Part shown: positions 8,292 to 17,587 of the stretch, one piece after another
How positions within the stretch are numbered: the first letter of the stretch is position 1
Layout: every line of letters starts with the position of its first letter
Assembly (NCBI RefSeq): GCF_001026905.1
Contig: NZ_LAQL01000003.1
Location: 62,001 to 126,000, forward strand
DNA from: Kiloniella spongiae
Lineage (GTDB): Bacteria; Pseudomonadota; Alphaproteobacteria; Kiloniellales; Kiloniellaceae
Direction: 5' to 3'
DNA length: 64,000 bases
Made by a program: the position numbers and the translations under genes
Notes under the pieces: model-generated
The model's database searches: none
Told to the model about the DNA's origin: nothing
What the model saw: only the letters and a program-made list of their open reading frames with translations

Positions 8292-10331
8292 TTAAGGGCC
8301 GTAGGCGGGTTTTTTATGTTCTTTTTGGAAGACAGGTTCGTGAATAGATTCCTGCATGACGTTATTTATTTCATTTAAAAGCTTTGCCGGATTGATCGGT
8401 TTTGCAACACAGGCGTTCATTCCCGCTTCGAAATATTCCTTAACATGTTCTTCTACAACATCAGCGGTGAGGGCGATGATTGGCGTTTTTGCAACAGGTC
8501 CATCAAGCGTTCGTATGATCTTTGTGGCTTCGGGACCACTCATTTCCGGCATACGTATATCCATAAGAATAAGATCTGGCTCATCGCCCTGCACAGCCTT
8601 TGATAATTGATCTACAGCCTCTTTCCCGTTATTTGCTTCTTGAACATTATGACCATATTTCTCCATCAAAGCCGAAACGATACGAAGATTAAGCGGATTG
8701 TCATCAACAGCGAGAATAACAAGTTTTCGTCTGACTTCATAATAGTCGGGTTCAATGTCTTCCGGTAGAGAAAGAGCATTTTTATCTGCTTCTTTCAGCG
8801 GAATCTTGAATTCAAAATCAGTACCTTTGTTTTCCTCGGATGAAACTGTGATGCTGCCCCCCATCACACTAACCAAGCGTTTTGATATGGCTAATCCTAA
8901 TCCGGTGCCTGAATAACGGCGAGAAATAGAGGCGTCAGCTTGTGTGAATTCGTCAAAAATCTCATCCAAACGATCTGACGGGATACCGATCCCGGTATCT
9001 GAGACTTTGATAACAAGCCACGAAAAATCTTTTGATTGGTGTTCTTGTCTGGCAGATAGGGTTACGGTCCCTTTTTCCGTGAACTTGATTGCATTCCCTA
9101 GCAAATTGATCAGGATTTGACGCAAGCGGGTGGCATCACCGTGTAGATGGTTTGGAATATCATCTGCTATTAGAATATTAAGTTTTAGGAATTTTTGTTG
9201 TGCTGACTGCTCAATAATTTCTATTGTCTTATTGAGTTCATTACGTAATTGATAGTTAATATTCTCTAGCTTGAGCTTTCCCGCGTCAATTTTCGATAGA
9301 TCCAGGATATCGTTAATAATGATGAGAAGAGATTGGGTGGCGCCCTGAATTTTTTCAACTTTTTCTCTTGTTTCTGAAGAGATTGTGTCGTCCAGCAACA
9401 TATCGGCCAAACCAAGTACGCCGGCCATGGGGGTGCGGATTTCATGACTCATGGATGCCAGGAACTCTTGTTTGGCTTTACTGGCTGCTTTTGCTGCTTC
9501 GTATTGCTCTGCCAGCTCTGCTGTTCGTTCGACAATACGTTGTTCCAGGGTGTCAGCCGCTTTTCTTAGATCGGTTTCTGCTTTATCGCGTTCATGGATG
9601 CGTTTTGCAATGGAATGCAATAGGCGATTTCCTGACTCTGCTAATACATAGAGTTCGTCGCCGTGATTTTTTGCAGGTACGACAAGCTTTGTCGCTTGCG
9701 GGTCATCAGGATTGGTGTTTGCTAGTGCGCGCGAGATGTTCTGCAATGGCCCGATAAGCAAACGATAAAAAACGAGGGAAAAAATACCAGCAATAATGAG
9801 ACTTTGGAGCAGGATGACCAAAACTTCCAACGCAGCTCTTTGAACGAACTCTGTCGCAGTATCAATAGGGTCAGAAATCACCTGTAAATATCCGGCTCTT
9901 ACTTCAGGATCATCAATGGTTCGTAGCTCAATTTCAAAGGATTGTAATCCCCCAAATCCATGATCTGCTATCCAGCGGTGAGGGGACTTGGCAAGAACTC
10001 TGGATTTACTGGTGAGTGTATTGTGCAGGTCATCCAGAATGGTGACTGATATGATGGATTGATATTCCATCAGACCATTCGCGACTTCACCAGCCAGGTC
10101 GTCATTCACATTATAGGCTGCGCGCGCCGCAGGCTGATTGGCAGTTTGGATAACCTGTTCTACAGTCTTGAGAAAGTGTTCTTTTGTTTCCTTTAAATCA
10201 AGATAAGAAACAAGCGCACTCATGAATAGACCGATGAGTAGAGCAACGAAGATCACTGATCTCGCAACTTTGGAAGCAAGTCGTTTCTGGATCTTGGGTG
10301 TGAACGGGTCTTCTGATTGCACGTTATTCAC
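8292..10331 (-). CDS. membrane hybrid sensor histidine kinase paired with a binding protein
   Basis: 679 residues starting at a GTG; an in-frame TGA immediately precedes it, so no earlier start exists. One membrane helix at about 24-43, a periplasmic domain of about 120 residues, and a second helix at about 167-190 lead into a HAMP-like segment and a coiled coil. HisKA carries His296 (ASMSHEIRTPMAG). The ATPase G boxes are DTGIGI and GTGLGL near 445-480, and a receiver at about 535-660 carries Asp591 (LILMDIRMPEMSG). It sits 29 bases behind the gene for a betaine-type binding protein, so the two are almost certainly cotranscribed. The arrangement suggests that the binding protein presents its ligand to this kinase, as in TorT/TorS-type systems; this is an inference. 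Confidence 0.93.
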   Translation of the reverse strand: MNNVQSEDPFTPKIQKRLASKVARSVIFVALLIGLFMSALVSYLDLKETKEHFLKTVEQVIQTANQPAARAAYNVNDDLAGEVANGLMEYQSIISVTILDDLHNTLTSKSRVLAKSPHRWIADHGFGGLQSFEIELRTIDDPEVRAGYLQVISDPIDTATEFVQRAALEVLVILLQSLIIAGIFSLVFYRLLIGPLQNISRALANTNPDDPQATKLVVPAKNHGDELYVLAESGNRLLHSIAKRIHERDKAETDLRKAADTLEQRIVERTAELAEQYEAAKAASKAKQEFLASMSHEIRTPMAGVLGLADMLLDDTISSETREKVEKIQGATQSLLIIINDILDLSKIDAGKLKLENINYQLRNELNKTIEIIEQSAQQKFLKLNILIADDIPNHLHGDATRLRQILINLLGNAIKFTEKGTVTLSARQEHQSKDFSWLVIKVSDTGIGIPSDRLDEIFDEFTQADASISRRYSGTGLGLAISKRLVSVMGGSITVSSEENKGTDFEFKIPLKEADKNALSLPEDIEPDYYEVRRKLVILAVDDNPLNLRIVSALMEKYGHNVQEANNGKEAVDQLSKAVQGDEPDLILMDIRMPEMSGPEATKIIRTLDGPVAKTPIIALTADVVEEHVKEYFEAGMNACVAKPINPAKLLNEINNVMQESIHEPVFQKEHKKPAYGP

Positions 10332-10360
10332 TCAATCAATTATTCTCTATGGTGCATTCC

Positions 10361-11386
10361 TCAGTTTTCTGAACAAGCCTTGTTACCCCAAGTGGCTTGC
10401 AAATCCTGGTTTTCTTTGATCCATTTATCTGCGGCCTGATCGTGGCTCAAACCATCGGCGTCAACTAACGCGGAAACCTGGCTTATCATGGCATTGGTAA
10501 AGTTCATGTCACTGAGGATCGCAAAAGCACAGGGCCAGTTTTGTTCCATTTTTATCCAGGCGACCTTTTTAAGCCAACCATCTTTTGGGTTCCCACAATC
10601 GTGAATGCGTTTTGGGTTAATACCCCAGGCAGGATCGCTTTCACATTTTTCTGCGTAATCCGGGAATTCGACAAACTTACCATCAAACCGATCTTCTATC
10701 CAATTCGGACTCCAGTTGAAGAGAACAATCGGTTCTTGTTTTTGATAGGATTTATCAAGTTCTACCCACAGGTCATCGGCTTGTTTTACAGGACTGACCG
10801 TAAAGTCCATTTCCAAGGCTCTTATACGGGCTTTTTCCGGTTTTTCCCATGGGCCGGCGACATATCTTCCCTTTGGTTCTGTTGAGTTATGGGAAAAGAG
10901 TGTGGCACATTTTTTCAAGGCTTTCCAATCGGGCAGGCCGGGGCAAACTTTCTCGACGTAGCTGGGATACCACCATTCTTCACGGGTTTTTGCTGCGTGA
11001 TCACCAGCAATAACAATTTGCCCTTTTTCTTGCACCCGCTGTAAATCTTCGGCCATGGTACCTTGCCAAACTTCGACTTGTACATGTTCCAGTCCGCGAT
11101 GAAGTCTTGCCCATTGATCCTTTGTCGTGAGTTCTTTGTATTCAACATTGTACCCCTTGGACCCTAGGGTTTTACCAAAGATTTTTGCCATAACGATCTG
11201 GCTGGTCCAGTTGTTTATAATAATCCTGACCGGGTCTTCACTTTCCGGAACGGACGCGGTTGCCGGACCAGAGGATAAATTGTTGGTAATCAGTATTAAA
11301 CCTGCGGCAAAAAGTAATCGGGGGGCAAACACGAAAGGACGTCTGGGTGTGTTGGTCATTTGGGCACTTTTGAAGATTGAGATCAT
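10361..11386 (-). CDS. glycine betaine/choline-type (OpuAC/ProX-like) solute-binding protein
   Basis: 341 residues with an N-terminal hydrophobic segment at about 20-38 that looks like a signal peptide ending near ATAS. The mature part begins with the OpuAC-type RIIINNWTSQIVMAKIFGKTL strand-helix unit. It is rich in tryptophan (EEWWYPSYV, LFNWSPNWIED), as expected for an aromatic cage around a quaternary amine. Binding proteins of this family normally feed an ABC importer, but no permease or ATPase gene is nearby. The next gene, 29 bases on, is a hybrid kinase with a periplasmic domain, so a sensory role is likely. An alternative start (Met10) would shorten the leader; Met1 has an AGGG ribosome site six bases upstream. 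The exact ligand is not determined. Confidence 0.85.
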   Translation of the reverse strand: MISIFKSAQMTNTPRRPFVFAPRLLFAAGLILITNNLSSGPATASVPESEDPVRIIINNWTSQIVMAKIFGKTLGSKGYNVEYKELTTKDQWARLHRGLEHVQVEVWQGTMAEDLQRVQEKGQIVIAGDHAAKTREEWWYPSYVEKVCPGLPDWKALKKCATLFSHNSTEPKGRYVAGPWEKPEKARIRALEMDFTVSPVKQADDLWVELDKSYQKQEPIVLFNWSPNWIEDRFDGKFVEFPDYAEKCESDPAWGINPKRIHDCGNPKDGWLKKVAWIKMEQNWPCAFAILSDMNFTNAMISQVSALVDADGLSHDQAADKWIKENQDLQATWGNKACSEN

Positions 11387-11511
11387 TGAAAACCCTAATC
11401 ATTTTACAGCAAAATGTTTGTTTACCTTATGGGTGATTCCAAAGCTTATGAGGAAAAGATTAAATTTTTCTTTTGTGAATGAAGAATAACTCTGTACATG
11501 GCATCGATAAT

Positions 11512-11540
11512 ACCCCTTATGTTTTACCATAATAAGGGGT
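11512..11540. promoter_or_regulatory. inverted repeat between divergent genes
   Basis: ACCCCTTAT and ATAAGGGGT form perfect nine-base arms around an 11-base spacer. It lies between the divergently transcribed binding-protein gene and soluble kinase gene, upstream of both, so an operator is as likely as a hairpin. The rest of 11387-11702 shows nothing else clear. Confidence 0.4.
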
Positions 11541-11702
11541 TTGAATGCCCTGATGATATAAAAATTAAGAGTTGTTTAGCTTGTTTTCCCTAAAGTCTAT
11601 TCACGGCTAGTTGTCTGGACAGGATGTGCTATATTGTGATTTCTCTGAAAAGGCGGAGAAACCACAATGTCAGATGCTGACAGAGGTGAGTAGGTTTAGA
11701 GT

Positions 11703-13256
11703 ATGTCAGTAGAAATCAAGGGACCTGATCAGGGGGGGATATCCCAAACACGTCAGGAAGACAGGATAGAGGCAGCCATCCTTGTTCTTTCTGATGATTG
11801 CCTGTCCCTTCTTGACGCGAATCATCGCGCTACCGAAATGCTTGGTTATTCTCGTGATGAATTACTGGCCTTGTCACCTGATGAATTGATTGATTTCTCA
11901 CCCAGTTCCACACAGGCCGGAAATTTGTGGGCTCTTGTCAAAGATGAGGTCACCTTACGCCATGCAAATGGGCAATCCATATTCTGTCGGGTTTCGTCTG
12001 GTAGCCTTGAAATCGGAGGCGTTGTTCAGCAACTTGTTTCTCTAACCCCGATATCCCACGACCAAAAAATGTTAAAGGCCGGGGCTTTGTTACGTCTGGC
12101 TGTTGAACATATGCCGGATGCAATGATCATATATGATGTCGATGATCGACTGATGTATTTCAACAAGGCATATCGTAAAATTTTTTCATATATGCCACCT
12201 CTCGAAGAGCTCGTGGGCAAACACTATCTGGACGTCATTCGCATAACGATGGAGGTGCCAGGCGTTATCACTGATCCACTCTGCCATACTGATCCAGAAG
12301 CTTATTTGCAAAAGCGTTTGGATCGTTTGCATAACCCGCATGATGGCCCCTTTGAACAAGATACCGGGGTGGGATGGCATGTGGTGAATGAAATGCGTAT
12401 TCCCGGGGTTGGCTTTGTTAATCTGCGCCGTGATATCACCGTGGAAAAGAAATTCCGGGACGAGATGTCTCAGGCCAATAAACAGCTGGGTAAAGCAGCG
12501 CAAGCCATGGAAAAATCTCATGCCGATGCATTAAAGGCGCAGGTGCTGGCAGAGCAGGCTAATCGCAGCAAAAGTGAATTCCTTGCCATGATGAGCCATG
12601 AACTGAGGACGCCCTTGAATGCGATTATTGGCTTTTCTTCGATGATGACAGAAAAGATTTTTGGGGGTATTGGCAATGATAGATACGAAGAGTACCCCTT
12701 TTTAATACATGAGAGTGGTCAGCATTTACTCGCGATTATTAATGATATTCTCGATCTGGCAAAGGTCGAAGCGGGTAAAATGGAGTTGGATTTAGAACTC
12801 CTTGATGTGAGAGAATTTTTGCAGGAATGCGCCCGCTTGATAAAGGGATTAGCGGTCACCCGTGGTGTCACAATCGCTATCGAAGTTAACCATCAAAATG
12901 CAACGCTGCATGCTGATTCCAGAATCACCAAACAAATGGTCGTCAACCTTCTTTCCAACGCCTGTAAATACACGGCGGAGGGAGGGCAGGTTGTGTTATT
13001 TTTTACACGGGATGAACAAAATCGAAAAGTGATCGGGGTGAAAGATACGGGTGTCGGTATGAATAAAGCTGATCTCGCACTTGCTCTTATTCCTTTTCAG
13101 CAGGTGGGGGATGTCTCAACCAATACAGACAATGGGACGGGACTTGGCCTGCCACTGGTTAAATCATTTATTGAACTTCATGGTGGTAGGTTAGAGATTG
13201 AGAGTGATCCGGGACAGGGGACCTGTGCTTGTCTATGCTTTCCCGTTTCTGAATAG
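11703..13256 (+). CDS. soluble PAS-PAS sensor histidine kinase
   Basis: 517 residues with no membrane segment. A first PAS-like domain occupies about 20-115 and a second, PAS_7-like, about 125-250 (AVEHMPDAMIIYDVDDRLMYFNKAY). A short coiled coil leads to HisKA with His299 (AMMSHELRTPLNAIIGF) and an ATPase domain at about 385-515 with the N box NLLSNACKYT and G boxes DTGVGM and GTGLGLPL. There is no receiver, so the phosphate goes to a separate regulator that is not encoded next to it. The two following genes encode stand-alone PAS_5-like proteins in the same direction, 52 and 151 bases apart; cotranscription with the first is likely. A cytoplasmic signal such as redox state or a metabolite is probable but not shown. 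Confidence 0.92.
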   Translation: MSVEIKGPDQGGISQTRQEDRIEAAILVLSDDCLSLLDANHRATEMLGYSRDELLALSPDELIDFSPSSTQAGNLWALVKDEVTLRHANGQSIFCRVSSGSLEIGGVVQQLVSLTPISHDQKMLKAGALLRLAVEHMPDAMIIYDVDDRLMYFNKAYRKIFSYMPPLEELVGKHYLDVIRITMEVPGVITDPLCHTDPEAYLQKRLDRLHNPHDGPFEQDTGVGWHVVNEMRIPGVGFVNLRRDITVEKKFRDEMSQANKQLGKAAQAMEKSHADALKAQVLAEQANRSKSEFLAMMSHELRTPLNAIIGFSSMMTEKIFGGIGNDRYEEYPFLIHESGQHLLAIINDILDLAKVEAGKMELDLELLDVREFLQECARLIKGLAVTRGVTIAIEVNHQNATLHADSRITKQMVVNLLSNACKYTAEGGQVVLFFTRDEQNRKVIGVKDTGVGMNKADLALALIPFQQVGDVSTNTDNGTGLGLPLVKSFIELHGGRLEIESDPGQGTCACLCFPVSE

Positions 13257-13308
13257 CAATGTAGTAATAGAAAAACAACAAACTAAGAGAGAGAAATGAT
13301 CAGGTGGT

Positions 13309-13797
13309 ATGATGGAGTTGAGATATAAGAAAGATAAAATCTATGATGAGTCTTTTCTTGACGTCTGTCATGCAAATATCTTGGCGTTTTATGAATTCTA
13401 TTGTGCTAAAAAACAGGGGCGCTCTATGCCGTCCCGATCCGATTTTGATCCTCTTGAGATGAGAGAATTTCTACCTAGTATGACACTGGTTGATGTGAAG
13501 CCAGAGACAAACGATTTCATCTATCGACTGGTAGGTACCAAAGAGGTCGAAATCAGGGGCAAAGACCCCACAGGAAAAAGTGTGCGCGATGAATTCTACG
13601 GGGTGGTCGTTGAAGAAGTCGAAGAAAATTACAGGTATGTGAGTGAATATAAAACGTTTCTTTATGACCATACCAATGACGCGGATAAATCAAATAAAAT
13701 CATTCATGATGAAACTCTCTTTGTGCCGCTTTCAAAGGATGATAATACTGTTAATATGATTATGTTGTTTTCTGTTCAGCAGTTTGCGCAACACTAA
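13309..13797 (+). CDS. PAS_5-like protein, copy 1 of tandem pair
   Basis: 162 residues, cytoplasmic. It opens with a helix (DESFLDVCHANILAFYEFY) and continues with the family pattern GRSMPSRSDFDPLEMREFLPSMTLVDV, then FIYRLVGTKEVEIRGKDPTGKS and a late FVPLSKDD strand. This resembles the PAS_5/DUF1457 family, which is a ligand-pocket domain without an output module. It is clearly paralogous to the next gene, with the same length and the same landmarks. It follows the soluble kinase by 52 bases, which suggests a shared transcript and possibly interaction with that kinase. No catalytic motif is visible. Confidence 0.75.
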   Translation: MMELRYKKDKIYDESFLDVCHANILAFYEFYCAKKQGRSMPSRSDFDPLEMREFLPSMTLVDVKPETNDFIYRLVGTKEVEIRGKDPTGKSVRDEFYGVVVEEVEENYRYVSEYKTFLYDHTNDADKSNKIIHDETLFVPLSKDDNTVNMIMLFSVQQFAQH

Positions 13798-13948
13798 TAA
13801 TACTGTCCCAATTCATTGCCCTAATTAAAGCTCTTGGTTTTCATCCTTAATCCTGATTTTTTAGGTCAAAATTTTACCAAACAATAATAATTGAACGTAA
13901 TAATGATTTACGTCACTAATAGCTATCTGCGACCTGGAAGAGAGCTTT

Positions 13949-14440
13949 ATGTTCGAATTGAAGCACCCGCGAAATAAAATTTATGACGAGCGGTTTCTAG
14001 ATAAATGTGATCCGAAGATAACGGCGTTCTATCATGAGTATTGCGTTCGCAAGCTGGGGCGAACAATGCCGGGACGTAAGGACTTTGATCCTCTGGATTT
14101 GAAACGTTTTCTCTCTGGTATTATCCTTGTCGAGAAAGACCGTAAAACGGGGGAACTCTTTTATCGGTTGGTGGGAACCGAAGCCGTAGAAATACGAAAA
14201 AAAGATCCAACAGGTAAACGGGTAAAAGAACATTTTTACGGGGATAGCTGGGAAGAGGTCGAAGAAAATTATCGTTACGTCTGTGAGTGCAAATCGTTCA
14301 TTTACGATCATACCGTTGATGGAGATAGAATAGGAAAATTTTTTCACGAAGAAATTCTATTTCTACCGCTGTCGGATGATGATGATTTTGTGAACATCAT
14401 CCTGCTTTATTCTGTGAAGAGTCTGAATAGTTCAGAATAA
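13949..14440 (+). CDS. PAS_5-like protein, copy 2 of tandem pair
   Basis: 163 residues, a tandem paralogue of the preceding gene. It shares the KIYDExFLDxC opening, GRxMPxRxDFDPL, YRLVGTxxVEIRxKDPTGKxV and the EEVEENYRYV block. Conservation of the pocket-proximal RLVGT and DPTGK segments suggests both bind similar ligands. The gap of 151 bases after copy 1 is AT-rich and could hold its own promoter, so the pair may be separately controlled. The start ATG at 13949 follows a GAAGAGAGC-like ribosome site. Function is unknown beyond a sensory domain. Confidence 0.75.
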   Translation: MFELKHPRNKIYDERFLDKCDPKITAFYHEYCVRKLGRTMPGRKDFDPLDLKRFLSGIILVEKDRKTGELFYRLVGTEAVEIRKKDPTGKRVKEHFYGDSWEEVEENYRYVCECKSFIYDHTVDGDRIGKFFHEEILFLPLSDDDDFVNIILLYSVKSLNSSE

Positions 14441-14496
14441 GAAGGTGATTGACTATTAATATCGCGAATAGCAAAAATGGCAATATCGTTGAGCGG

Positions 14497-14571
14497 CCAC
14501 TGTCTCCTATTCCACTGTCTCCTATTCCACTGTCTCCTATTCCAATGTCTCTCATTCCAATGTCTCTATAC
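14497..14571. repeat. five 15-bp tandem repeats
   Basis: Three identical units CCACTGTCTCCTATT are followed by two variants beginning CCAATGTCTCT. The array fills most of the gap between the second PAS gene and the terminator of the DUF1127 gene. The CACTGTCT core recurs in the array at 16384-16434. Confidence 0.85.
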
Positions 14572-14606
14572 GACGATATATAAAAACTGAGGTTATATTC
14601 TCGTCA

Positions 14607-14645
14607 TAAAAAAAGACCTCAAAGAATTAATCTTTGAGGTCTTTT
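14607..14645. terminator. bidirectional terminator
   Basis: AAAAGACCTCAAAGA and TCTTTGAGGTCTTTT form a perfect 15-base stem with loop ATTAA, with T-runs in both directions. It can end transcripts of the PAS pair on the plus strand and of the DUF1127 gene on the minus strand. Confidence 0.85.
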
Positions 14646-14728
14646 CATCGAGAAAGCTACAAGCCTTAAAAACTATGGGAGGGTAGTTTTTAGAGCGAGC
14701 CTTCTATGAACACGGTCGGCAAAATCGA

Positions 14729-14956
14729 TTAGATTTTAGAAACGATACCAGAGATATCGCAACGTGCCAGACCGATGTCTTCAAGAGTTGCATCGCTGCA
14801 ACCTTCAAGAGCGATAAGTGTTTCTCTGCGAAGCTTGTAGTTTTCAATAGCTTCAATCGCGGAAACAAAAAGATTACCAAGCGCAAAACCAATACGTTCT
14901 GCATAAGTTGCAGTTGGGTTTACAGGAAGTGTTTCTGTGAATGTTACTGTAGCCAT
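14729..14956 (-). CDS. DUF1127 (YjiS-like) small protein
   Basis: 75 residues. The C-terminal half has the DUF1127 pattern: basic ENYKLRRETLIALEGCSDATLEDIGLARCDI, ending in a short hydrophobic tail. DUF1127 proteins are small, arginine-rich and abundant in alphaproteobacteria; some act with or against small RNAs and in phosphate or stress responses, but most are uncharacterised. The N-terminal 30 residues are hydrophobic-neutral, not a signal peptide. An AGGAGTTAGAAC ribosome site precedes the ATG. It is monocistronic, with its own terminator at 14607-14645. The upstream region 14957-15342 is free of genes and should hold the promoter; no operator is obvious there. A second member lies at 54150. 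Confidence 0.85.
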   Translation of the reverse strand: MATVTFTETLPVNPTATYAERIGFALGNLFVSAIEAIENYKLRRETLIALEGCSDATLEDIGLARCDISGIVSKI

Positions 14957-15342
14957 TGTTCTAACTCCTAAACAGTAGGTAAATAAAGTTTAGACGCTTC
15001 GCGAAAGTTCGTGTTCGTCCGATACCCAGAGATATAATCCCATTGATTTATTTTTACGAATGGCAATCCTACAACTCGGATATGCAGAAAGCGCATGCCA
15101 CAAAACCGACACTTTCCGCGGGATAGAGAGAGGGTATGTTTCAGGTGGGTTTACTATGAAAGCTATTGAATTCTCTGAGCTTTGATTTTTAGGTGATCCA
15201 GAATTCAGTAATTTTTATGGCGTCGCTATCACTTAAAAGTCATATTATGGCTAATCAAAGGTTAACAGATTTGACGGAAAAACGTCATGTTTTGATATTT
15301 TCGTCTGACATATGTTTCGTAAGTTCAGGGAACAGAATCGTT

Positions 15343-16257
15343 TTATAGTTCCGTTAACTCGGGCGAATTGCCTATATGCAATGCTTCTATATAACTCAAT
15401 ACGGCTTCTTCGCTATGGTGGCCGATGATTCTGCGGGCCTGGGCTTTGATCTCGTCGCTGGCGTTGGCGACAGCAATTGGCATATGGACGGAACGAAGCA
15501 TGTCGAGGTCATTGGAGCTATCCCCGAAGGCGGTGGTCTCTTTGATGGTCAGGTTGTGACGATCCTTGATGTGGCCAAGGAGAGATTTTACCGCGAAACC
15601 CTTGTTCGCTTCGGGGGCGGAGACAATGATTTCCCAGCCACCAATGTAGTGGTTGGGGTAAAGGGTAATCAGAAGGTGAGGGAGCTTTTCCTGGATCAGG
15701 TCTTTGATGGCAAAGATCTCTTCTTTGCTTCCCAGATATACAAAACAGAGCACATCATCCAGTAAAGTCTCTGCCTGTCGATTGTGATTTTGTGAAGTAT
15801 CCGGCACTTCGCTGTTGAAAAGATGAGAGGGCAGTTCGCATAAACGCGGGTCGCGGCGAATGATTTTTTCGTCATGAAACCATTGCATGCCTTTGTTTTT
15901 CAGTTCTGGATAGTACAAAGGGTTGTCATCGCTCCTGAGACCCGAAACATAGGGGATCAAGCCAAGTTCCTGAAAACAGTCAAAGGCAAGTGTGGCATTG
16001 TTCAGGCCTAAACCCTTGTGATCAAGGATATGGTCCGTGTTCAGGTCTCTGATAATTGCGCCGTTCAATTCAATAATGGGCAGTTGGAGATTAACATCTT
16101 CCATAAGGTGTCTGATAGAGGGCGTTGCCCGGGCAGTCGCGATTGTAAAATGAACACCCTGTTCAATCAGGTTGTTGAGCCTTTGCACCGAAGTTTTGGG
16201 TAGATCCCCGACGCTGTCCAGTAAAGTGAAATCCAAATCGGATACAAAGAGTTTCAA
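15343..16257 (-). CDS. Cof-type HAD-IIB phosphatase
   Basis: 304 residues. Motif I is DLDFTLLD at the N-terminus with nucleophile Asp7 and acid/base Asp9. Motif II is TIATARA near 40. A long C2 cap follows, and motif IV is FGDSSNDLDML near 260, whose aspartates bind magnesium. HAD-IIB enzymes of this type hydrolyse phosphate esters of sugars or cofactors such as PLP or FMN precursors; the substrate cannot be read from the sequence. It starts at TTG with GAGGA six bases upstream, and no ATG offers a better start. It is a single gene; the region behind it up to the DUF1127 promoter is empty. Confidence in the superfamily is high. Confidence 0.9.
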   Translation of the reverse strand: MKLFVSDLDFTLLDSVGDLPKTSVQRLNNLIEQGVHFTIATARATPSIRHLMEDVNLQLPIIELNGAIIRDLNTDHILDHKGLGLNNATLAFDCFQELGLIPYVSGLRSDDNPLYYPELKNKGMQWFHDEKIIRRDPRLCELPSHLFNSEVPDTSQNHNRQAETLLDDVLCFVYLGSKEEIFAIKDLIQEKLPHLLITLYPNHYIGGWEIIVSAPEANKGFAVKSLLGHIKDRHNLTIKETTAFGDSSNDLDMLRSVHMPIAVANASDEIKAQARRIIGHHSEEAVLSYIEALHIGNSPELTEL

Positions 16258-16383
16258 GTTATGTCCTCGGTCAGGCCCGTGATAAATCTAAGGTAGGGTG
16301 GTGTTGCTAAACAAACTGCTATGATGATCTAGCCTATTTCAGCCAATGATAAAAGGAGAGTTCCAGTCAGGGACTTTTCCCTA

Positions 16384-16434
16384 CATGGATTACACTGTCT
16401 TCATGGATTACACTGTCTTCATGGATTACACTGG
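16384..16434. repeat. 18-bp tandem repeat, 2.8 units
   Basis: Two full units of CATGGATTACACTGTCTT and a third partial unit ending CACTGG lie in the 374-base gap between the HAD and yghU genes. The remainder of that gap shows only ordinary AT-rich sequence. Confidence 0.8.
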
Positions 16435-16631
16435 TCGTACATTTTTCTTTACCCATTGTATTATAGTTAGCTGCTGTTCTTGAAAAAGGGCAATCAATCT
16501 CTAAGTGAGATATGAACAATCAAGCAAGCCCGTAACTCTAAGACCAAAGGGATCGTTTGACCGTAAAATTCTTTGTAACCATTCCCTTGAGTTACGTCGT
16601 CCAGCTAAGAGAGATCAGGTAAGGAATTTCT

Positions 16632-17528
16632 ATGAGTAATCCTGCGAATACCCCCGAAAACTATCCGGCAGACTATACACCCCCGAAAGTATGGAAATGG
16701 GATAGTGAAAATGGTGGCGAATGGGCCAGTATCAATCGCCCTATCGCTGGCCCAACACATGACAAAGCCTTACCCGTCGGAGATAACCCACTACAGCTGT
16801 ATTCCCTGGCGACACCAAACGGTGTGAAAGTCACGATTATGCTGGAAGAACTTTTGAGCCAGGGACACAAAGGTGCGGAATATGACGCTTACCTGATTAA
16901 AATTGGTGATGGAGATCAATTTTCCAGCGGGTTTGTTGATGTTAACCCGAACTCAAAGATTCCTGCTTTGCTGGATAACGGGGCTGAAACACCAATCAGG
17001 GTTTTTGAATCCGGTTCTATTCTACTGTATCTTGCAGAAAAGTTTGATGCATTCTTACCAAAAGATCCTGTTAAGCGTACAGAGTGCCTGTCCTGGCTTT
17101 TCTGGCAAATGGGCAGTGCACCGTATCTTGGTGGCGGCTTTGGTCATTTTTATGCCTATGCACCGTTCAAAATGGAATACTGTATTGATCGTTTTACCAT
17201 GGAAGTAAAACGTCAGCTTGATGTTCTGGATCGACACCTAAGCAATAATAAGTATATGTGTGGGGATGAATACACTATTGCCGATATCGCAATCTGGCCG
17301 TGGTACGGATCTGTTGTGTTGAATAGGAGTTATGATGCCGCTGAATTCCTTGATGCCGAGAGCTACACAAATGTAATGCGTTGGGCCAAGGAAATCGATA
17401 AACGTGACGCTGTACAACGTGGCAGAATGGTCAACCGCACTTGGGGTGAGCTGGATACACAATTGCACGAACGTCACCACGCGAGCGACTTTGATTTGAA
17501 GACACAGGATAAAGTTGCTGCTGAGTAA
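16632..17528 (+). CDS. yghU: glutathione-dependent disulfide-bond oxidoreductase, YghU family GST
   Basis: 298 residues, the usual length for YghU. The long N-terminal arm (YTPPKVWKWD...GGEWASINRPIAGPTHDKALP) is diagnostic. A thioredoxin-fold GST N domain follows at about 53-135 (LYSLATPNGVKVTIMLEELL, then NPNSKIPAL and ESGSILLYLAEKF), and an all-helical C domain at about 150-280. YghU-type enzymes bind two glutathiones and reduce disulfides and organic hydroperoxides in the cytoplasm. The ATG has AAGGAATT upstream. It is monocistronic, with a terminator just after the stop. A role in thiol and peroxide homeostasis is inferred from the family. Confidence 0.95.
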   Translation: MSNPANTPENYPADYTPPKVWKWDSENGGEWASINRPIAGPTHDKALPVGDNPLQLYSLATPNGVKVTIMLEELLSQGHKGAEYDAYLIKIGDGDQFSSGFVDVNPNSKIPALLDNGAETPIRVFESGSILLYLAEKFDAFLPKDPVKRTECLSWLFWQMGSAPYLGGGFGHFYAYAPFKMEYCIDRFTMEVKRQLDVLDRHLSNNKYMCGDEYTIADIAIWPWYGSVVLNRSYDAAEFLDAESYTNVMRWAKEIDKRDAVQRGRMVNRTWGELDTQLHERHHASDFDLKTQDKVAAE

Positions 17529-17587
17529 GCTGCTTTGGTATTGACGTTATTAATATGTCAGTTTCTAGAATAGTAATATGTTAAAGA

